Assembly (NCBI RefSeq): GCF_005796105.1
Contig: NZ_VAUO01000008.1
Span: 216,028 to 280,027 of the forward strand
Length of the DNA: 64,000 nt
Source: Pseudomonas mosselii
GTDB lineage: Bacteria > Pseudomonadota > Gammaproteobacteria > Pseudomonadales > Pseudomonadaceae
Direction: 5' to 3'
In this document: piece by piece, positions 62,824 through 64,000 of the stretch
Layout of the letters: the number at the start of each line of letters is the position of its first letter
How positions within the stretch are numbered: position 1 is the stretch's first letter
Translations under genes and position numbers: made by a program
The notes under the pieces: generated by a model
Told to the model about the DNA's origin: nothing
Seen by the model: only the letters and a program-made list of their open reading frames with translations
Database searches by the model: none

Positions 62824-63051
62824 GCTCGGTTGCTCTCGATTAAGTAAGGCGTTGTTGAACCTGTGTCGTTGAGTACCACGACCTGCACGACCGGTCAGCC
62901 TGGCTGAGGAAGTTACAGCGCAGGATTCTGCCGCTGGTGTATTTTCACGTCAATTTTCTGCTATCACCCAGACTGACGTGCCGCTGTTGCTGGCCGCCGT
63001 GTAGCGCTAAGAGGGTACAATGCGCGCATTGCTGAAATAAGGAATTCGCCT

Positions 63052-63939
63052 GTGGAAAAGTTCAAGGGCGCCCTGATGGTCGGGGTGCTGCGTCTGTTCG
63101 CCAAGCTGCCCTGGGGTGCGGTGCAGCGCGTTGGCGCTGGCATCGGCTGGCTGATGTGGAAAATCCCCAATGGCTCGCGCAACGTGGTGCGCATCAACCT
63201 GGCCAAGTGTTTCCCGGAAATGGACGCTGGCGAGCGTGAGCAACTGGTTGGCCGTGCGCTGAAGGATATCGGCAAATCGTTCGTCGAAAGTGCCTGCGCC
63301 TGGATCTGGCCGCCGCAGCGCTCGCTGGAGCTGGTCAAGGAAGTGCACGGCCTGGAGGTGCTGGAGCAGGCCCTGGCTTCGGGCAAGGGCGTGGTCGGCA
63401 TCACCAGCCATCTGGGCAACTGGGAAGTGCTCAACCACTTCTATTGCAACCAGTGCAAACCGATCATCTTCTACCGCCCGCCGAAGCTCAAGGCGGTGGA
63501 TGACCTGCTGCGTGAGCAGCGCGTGCAGATGGGTAACCGCGTGGCGCCTTCGACCAAGGAGGGCATCCTGAGCGTGATCAAGGAGGTGCGCCGTGGCGGC
63601 CAGGTAGGGATTCCCGCCGACCCAGAGCCGGCCGAGTCGGCTGGGGTGTTCGTGCCATTCCTCGGCACCCAGGCGCTGACCAGCAAGTTCGTGCCGAACA
63701 TGCTCGCCGGTGGCAAGGCGGTGGGTGTATTCCTGCATGCGTTGCGCCTGCCGGATGGCTCGGGCTTCAAGGTGTTCCTGGAAGCGGCGCCCGAGGCCAT
63801 GTACAGCACCGATGTAAATGAATCGGCAGCAGCCATGAGCAAGGTGGTCGAGCGCTATGTGCGTGAGTACCCGAGCCAGTACATGTGGAGCATGAAGCGC
63901 TTCAAGAAGCGCCCGGCGGGCGAGGCGCGCTGGTACTGA
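63052..63939 (+). CDS. Lysophospholipid/lipid A acyltransferase (LpxL/HtrB family)
   Basis: 295 residues from a GTG at 63052 with AAGGA 7 bases upstream. A hydrophobic N-terminal anchor is followed by RNVVRINLAKCFPEM, the catalytic box SHLGNWEV and GQVGIPADPEP, typical of the HtrB/LpxL family of lipid A secondary acyltransferases. It probably adds a laurate-type chain to lipid A at the inner membrane. In some pseudomonads close relatives act on other lipids, so the exact acceptor is uncertain. Confidence 0.88.
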   Translation: MEKFKGALMVGVLRLFAKLPWGAVQRVGAGIGWLMWKIPNGSRNVVRINLAKCFPEMDAGEREQLVGRALKDIGKSFVESACAWIWPPQRSLELVKEVHGLEVLEQALASGKGVVGITSHLGNWEVLNHFYCNQCKPIIFYRPPKLKAVDDLLREQRVQMGNRVAPSTKEGILSVIKEVRRGGQVGIPADPEPAESAGVFVPFLGTQALTSKFVPNMLAGGKAVGVFLHALRLPDGSGFKVFLEAAPEAMYSTDVNESAAAMSKVVERYVREYPSQYMWSMKRFKKRPAGEARWY

Positions 63940-63947
63940 GATTCTTG

Positions 63948-63967
63948 GGGGCGCTTTGCGCCCCTTT
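63948..63967 (+). terminator. Terminator of the acyltransferase gene
   Basis: GGGGCGC (63948-63954) and GCGCCCC (63958-63964) with a TTT loop, then a short T-run. It begins 8 bases after the stop. Confidence 0.65.
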
Positions 63968-64000
63968 CGCGGCACAAGGCCGCTCTCATAGAACTACACA

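Overview
The window is chromosomal DNA of a GC-rich gammaproteobacterium, almost certainly a Pseudomonas of the P. putida group. The evidence is the canonical Pseudomonas origin region in its usual order (glmS-glmR-glmU, the atp operon, parB-parA-rsmG-mnmG, mnmE-yidC-yidD-rnpA-rpmH, oriC, dnaA-dnaN-recF-gyrB), Pseudomonas-type parS sites, and protein sequences that closely match P. putida proteins I remember (no search was run).

1-10.8 kb is a hexuronate uptake and oxidation locus. It holds an OprD-type porin, uronate dehydrogenase (udh), an SMP-30 lactonase, a complete TRAP transporter (dctP, dctQ, dctM), an EamA permease, an aldose-1-epimerase-like mutarotase and an ExuT/GudP-like MFS carrier. 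Divergent from the porin are a small [2Fe-2S] protein and the start of an FAD oxidoreductase that runs off the left edge. Copies of a 13-bp inverted repeat (core GTTGT-ACG-ACAAC) lie upstream of udh and the MFS gene and between the porin and the Fe-S gene. They look like operators of one GntR-type regulator whose gene is not in the window.

10.8-22.9 kb is accessory DNA: a chemoreceptor, a DUF3455 envelope protein followed by an ECF sigma/RskA-type anti-sigma pair, a LuxR-type regulator with an EutH-type permease, decayed coding DNA, a small lipoprotein divergent from an OmpR-type two-component system, and an SDR plus aldonolactone-oxidase operon. A 16-bp palindrome is shared by the eutH and SDR upstream regions. 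The block ends just downstream of glmS, at the position Tn7-type elements target, but no transposase gene is present.

23.1-50.2 kb is the conserved origin region. Genes left of oriC are on the minus strand and dnaA-dnaN-recF-gyrB are on the plus strand, so both arms are read away from the origin. The rpmH-dnaA gap carries at least five perfect DnaA boxes. A second AT-rich gap with DnaA boxes lies between mnmG and mnmE, and two more perfect boxes lie between glmR and glmU. Two perfect parS sites and one near-perfect site sit in recF and just after gyrB.

50.2-64 kb holds an ETHE1-like persulfide dioxygenase, a TauE-type permease preceded by a translationally coupled 25-codon ORF, a LysR regulator divergent from a GMC oxidoreductase and an MHS-type transporter, the glyQ-glyS-gmhB-plsC operon, tag, an apparently inserted TylF-like methyltransferase, and a lipid A-type acyltransferase. 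No rRNA, tRNA, CRISPR array or intact insertion sequence was recognised.
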